DNA from: an uncultured Pelagibacteraceae bacterium
Lineage (GTDB): Bacteria > Pseudomonadota > Alphaproteobacteria > Pelagibacterales > Pelagibacteraceae
Direction: 5' to 3'
NCBI GenBank assembly: GCA_902556285.1
Contig: CACDWD010000002.1
Location: forward strand, 1-39,379
Length of the DNA stretch: 39,379 nucleotides
In this document: positions 38,120 to 39,379 of the stretch, piece by piece
Layout: the number at the start of each line of letters is the position of its first letter
How positions within the stretch are numbered: the first letter of the stretch is position 1
The notes under the pieces: model-generated
What the model was told of the DNA's origin: nothing
What the model saw: only the letters and a program-made list of their open reading frames with translations
Database searches by the model: none
Position numbers and translations under genes: made by a program

Positions 38120-38696
38120 TATCTGATTTTTTATCACTGTCAGGTGTAATACCATAAGGTTTAAATTCACTATCAGCTATTCCAACACTTCTTGCTGGTA
38201 TTCCAACCATCACAGCATTTTCTGCAACGTCTTTAGTTATAACCGCATTAGCTCCAATTCTTGCACCTCTACCAACTACTACTGGTCCTAACACTTGTGC
38301 ACCTGAACCAATAACTACATCCTCTTTTATAGTAGGATGTCTTTTAGTATTACGTTGATTATTGGAATTTATACTTGGAGCAATTCCACCTAATGTAACC
38401 ATATGATAAATAGTTACGTTATCACCGATCTCAGATGTTTCTCCAATTACAACACCCATCCCATGATCTATAAATAAATTTTTTCCAATTTTTGCATTTG
38501 GATGAATTTCAATTCCAGTTAAGAATCTTGAAAATTGAGAAATGATTCTTGCAATCAAATGAAACTTAGCAGTACTAAAAAAGTTTGCTATTCTGTGAAA
38601 GAATACTGCTTTAACACCAGGATAAGTTAAAATTAAACTCAGTTTTGACTTAGCAGCTGGGTCTCTATCAATTATTGATTGTAAAAAATCACTCAT
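38112..38696 (-). CDS. cysE: Serine O-acetyltransferase
   Basis: Hexapeptide repeats; [54 protein letters not shown]. Confidence 0.92.
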   Translation of the reverse strand: MSDFLQSIIDRDPAAKSKLSLILTYPGVKAVFFHRIANFFSTAKFHLIARIISQFSRFLTGIEIHPNAKIGKNLFIDHGMGVVIGETSEIGDNVTIYHMVTLGGIAPSINSNNQRNTKRHPTIKEDVVIGSGAQVLGPVVVGRGARIGANAVITKDVAENAVMVGIPARSVGIADSEFKPYGITPDSDKKSDNE

Positions 38697-38780
38697 ATTT
38701 CCTTATAAATTTGTCGCGGTTGATAAAAAAAATTACATGCTCTATATAGTGATTTAATACGCAATTTAAAGAGGGTTGAA

Positions 38781-39188
38781 ATGTATAAGAATACTAATTG
38801 TTTTCATTTAGCTATTCCTTGTGGTGATTTAGAGATAGCTAAGAAGTTTTATAGTGAAACTTTGGGATGTAGGTTAGATAACTCTGCTCAGGAATGGGCC
38901 GATGTAGATTTTTGGGGCAATGAACTAACGCTTCATAAAAGTGATCATAAACTGGACAACGAAAGACACGACGTTGATATGGGCAACGTGTCTGTCCCTC
39001 ACTTTGGAGTTCACTTATCGAGAAAAGACTTTGATGCTCTTAAACAAAGACTGAAAGATAGTGGCACAAAATATTATGATGAGCCTTATCTTAGATTTAA
39101 GGGTACTAAATACGAACAAGAGACATTTTTTGTTAAAGATCCTAACGAAAATATTTTAGAAATTAAGACTTTAACTGCAAATCCATAA
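38781..39188 (+). CDS. VOC/glyoxalase family protein
   Basis: FHLAIPCGDLEIAKKFYSETLGCRLDNS...ETFFVKDPNENILEIKTL. Confidence 0.88.
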   Translation: MYKNTNCFHLAIPCGDLEIAKKFYSETLGCRLDNSAQEWADVDFWGNELTLHKSDHKLDNERHDVDMGNVSVPHFGVHLSRKDFDALKQRLKDSGTKYYDEPYLRFKGTKYEQETFFVKDPNENILEIKTLTANP

Positions 39189-39203
39189 TAACTTAATAAC
39201 TTG

Positions 39204-39379
39204 ATGGAATACCTAGTATTAGGTTTCTTTACTGGTCTTAGTTTAATCTTAGCAATAGGTGCTCAAAACATCTTTGTAATAGAGCAAGGTTTAAAAAAAC
39301 AGCATGTCTTTTTAGTTTGTTTTGTTTGCTCAATTTCAGATTTAATTTTAATATTTTTAGGAATTTTCCTTTTTCATTA
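39204..39379 (+). CDS. LysE/ArgO-family translocator (3' truncated by window edge)
   Basis: ATG at 39204; MEYLVLGFFTGLSLILAIGAQNIFVIEQGLKKQHVFLVCFVCSISDLILIFLGIF. Confidence 0.85.
   Translation, partial: MEYLVLGFFTGLSLILAIGAQNIFVIEQGLKKQHVFLVCFVCSISDLILIFLGIFLFH

Noticed and set aside
1-39379. CRISPR arrays, tRNA/rRNA genes, transposases, phage genes
   Set aside because: None visible on reading the spacers and ORF translations; no tandem spaced repeats, integrase or transposase motifs.

Overview
AT-rich, densely packed window that looks like a streamlined marine alphaproteobacterium (SAR11/Pelagibacter-like, judged from composition and gene content; no search was run). Positions 1-17753 are all co-directional, with many TAATG/ATGA junctions. 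This block carries a Rieske oxygenase, a betaine-homocysteine methyltransferase, two FAD/GcvT-type dimethylglycine/sarcosine dehydrogenase paralogs, and EtfB-EtfA-ETF-QO, which together form an almost complete methylated-amine oxidation route. The same block contains a DddP-like M24 protein (possible DMSP lyase) coupled to a small P-loop kinase, a small nucleotidyltransferase, an ArpA/BesD-like 2OG-Fe oxygenase and an enoyl-CoA hydratase. Downstream are hisI/folE, an AcuI-like acryloyl-CoA reductase with a LysR regulator, and an FbpABC-type iron transporter. The iron operon has a clear 7-1-7 Fur-like operator, a small Cys-motif ORF, and a long intercistronic hairpin whose loop complements the fbpB Shine-Dalgarno region. 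Further on are AzlCD, a redox/cytochrome cluster, a structured intergenic region that may be an ncRNA, a GBBH-like dioxygenase, a paired SMR cassette in which both subunits lack the canonical Glu14, and cysE-cysK. No tRNA, rRNA, CRISPR array or mobile element was seen.
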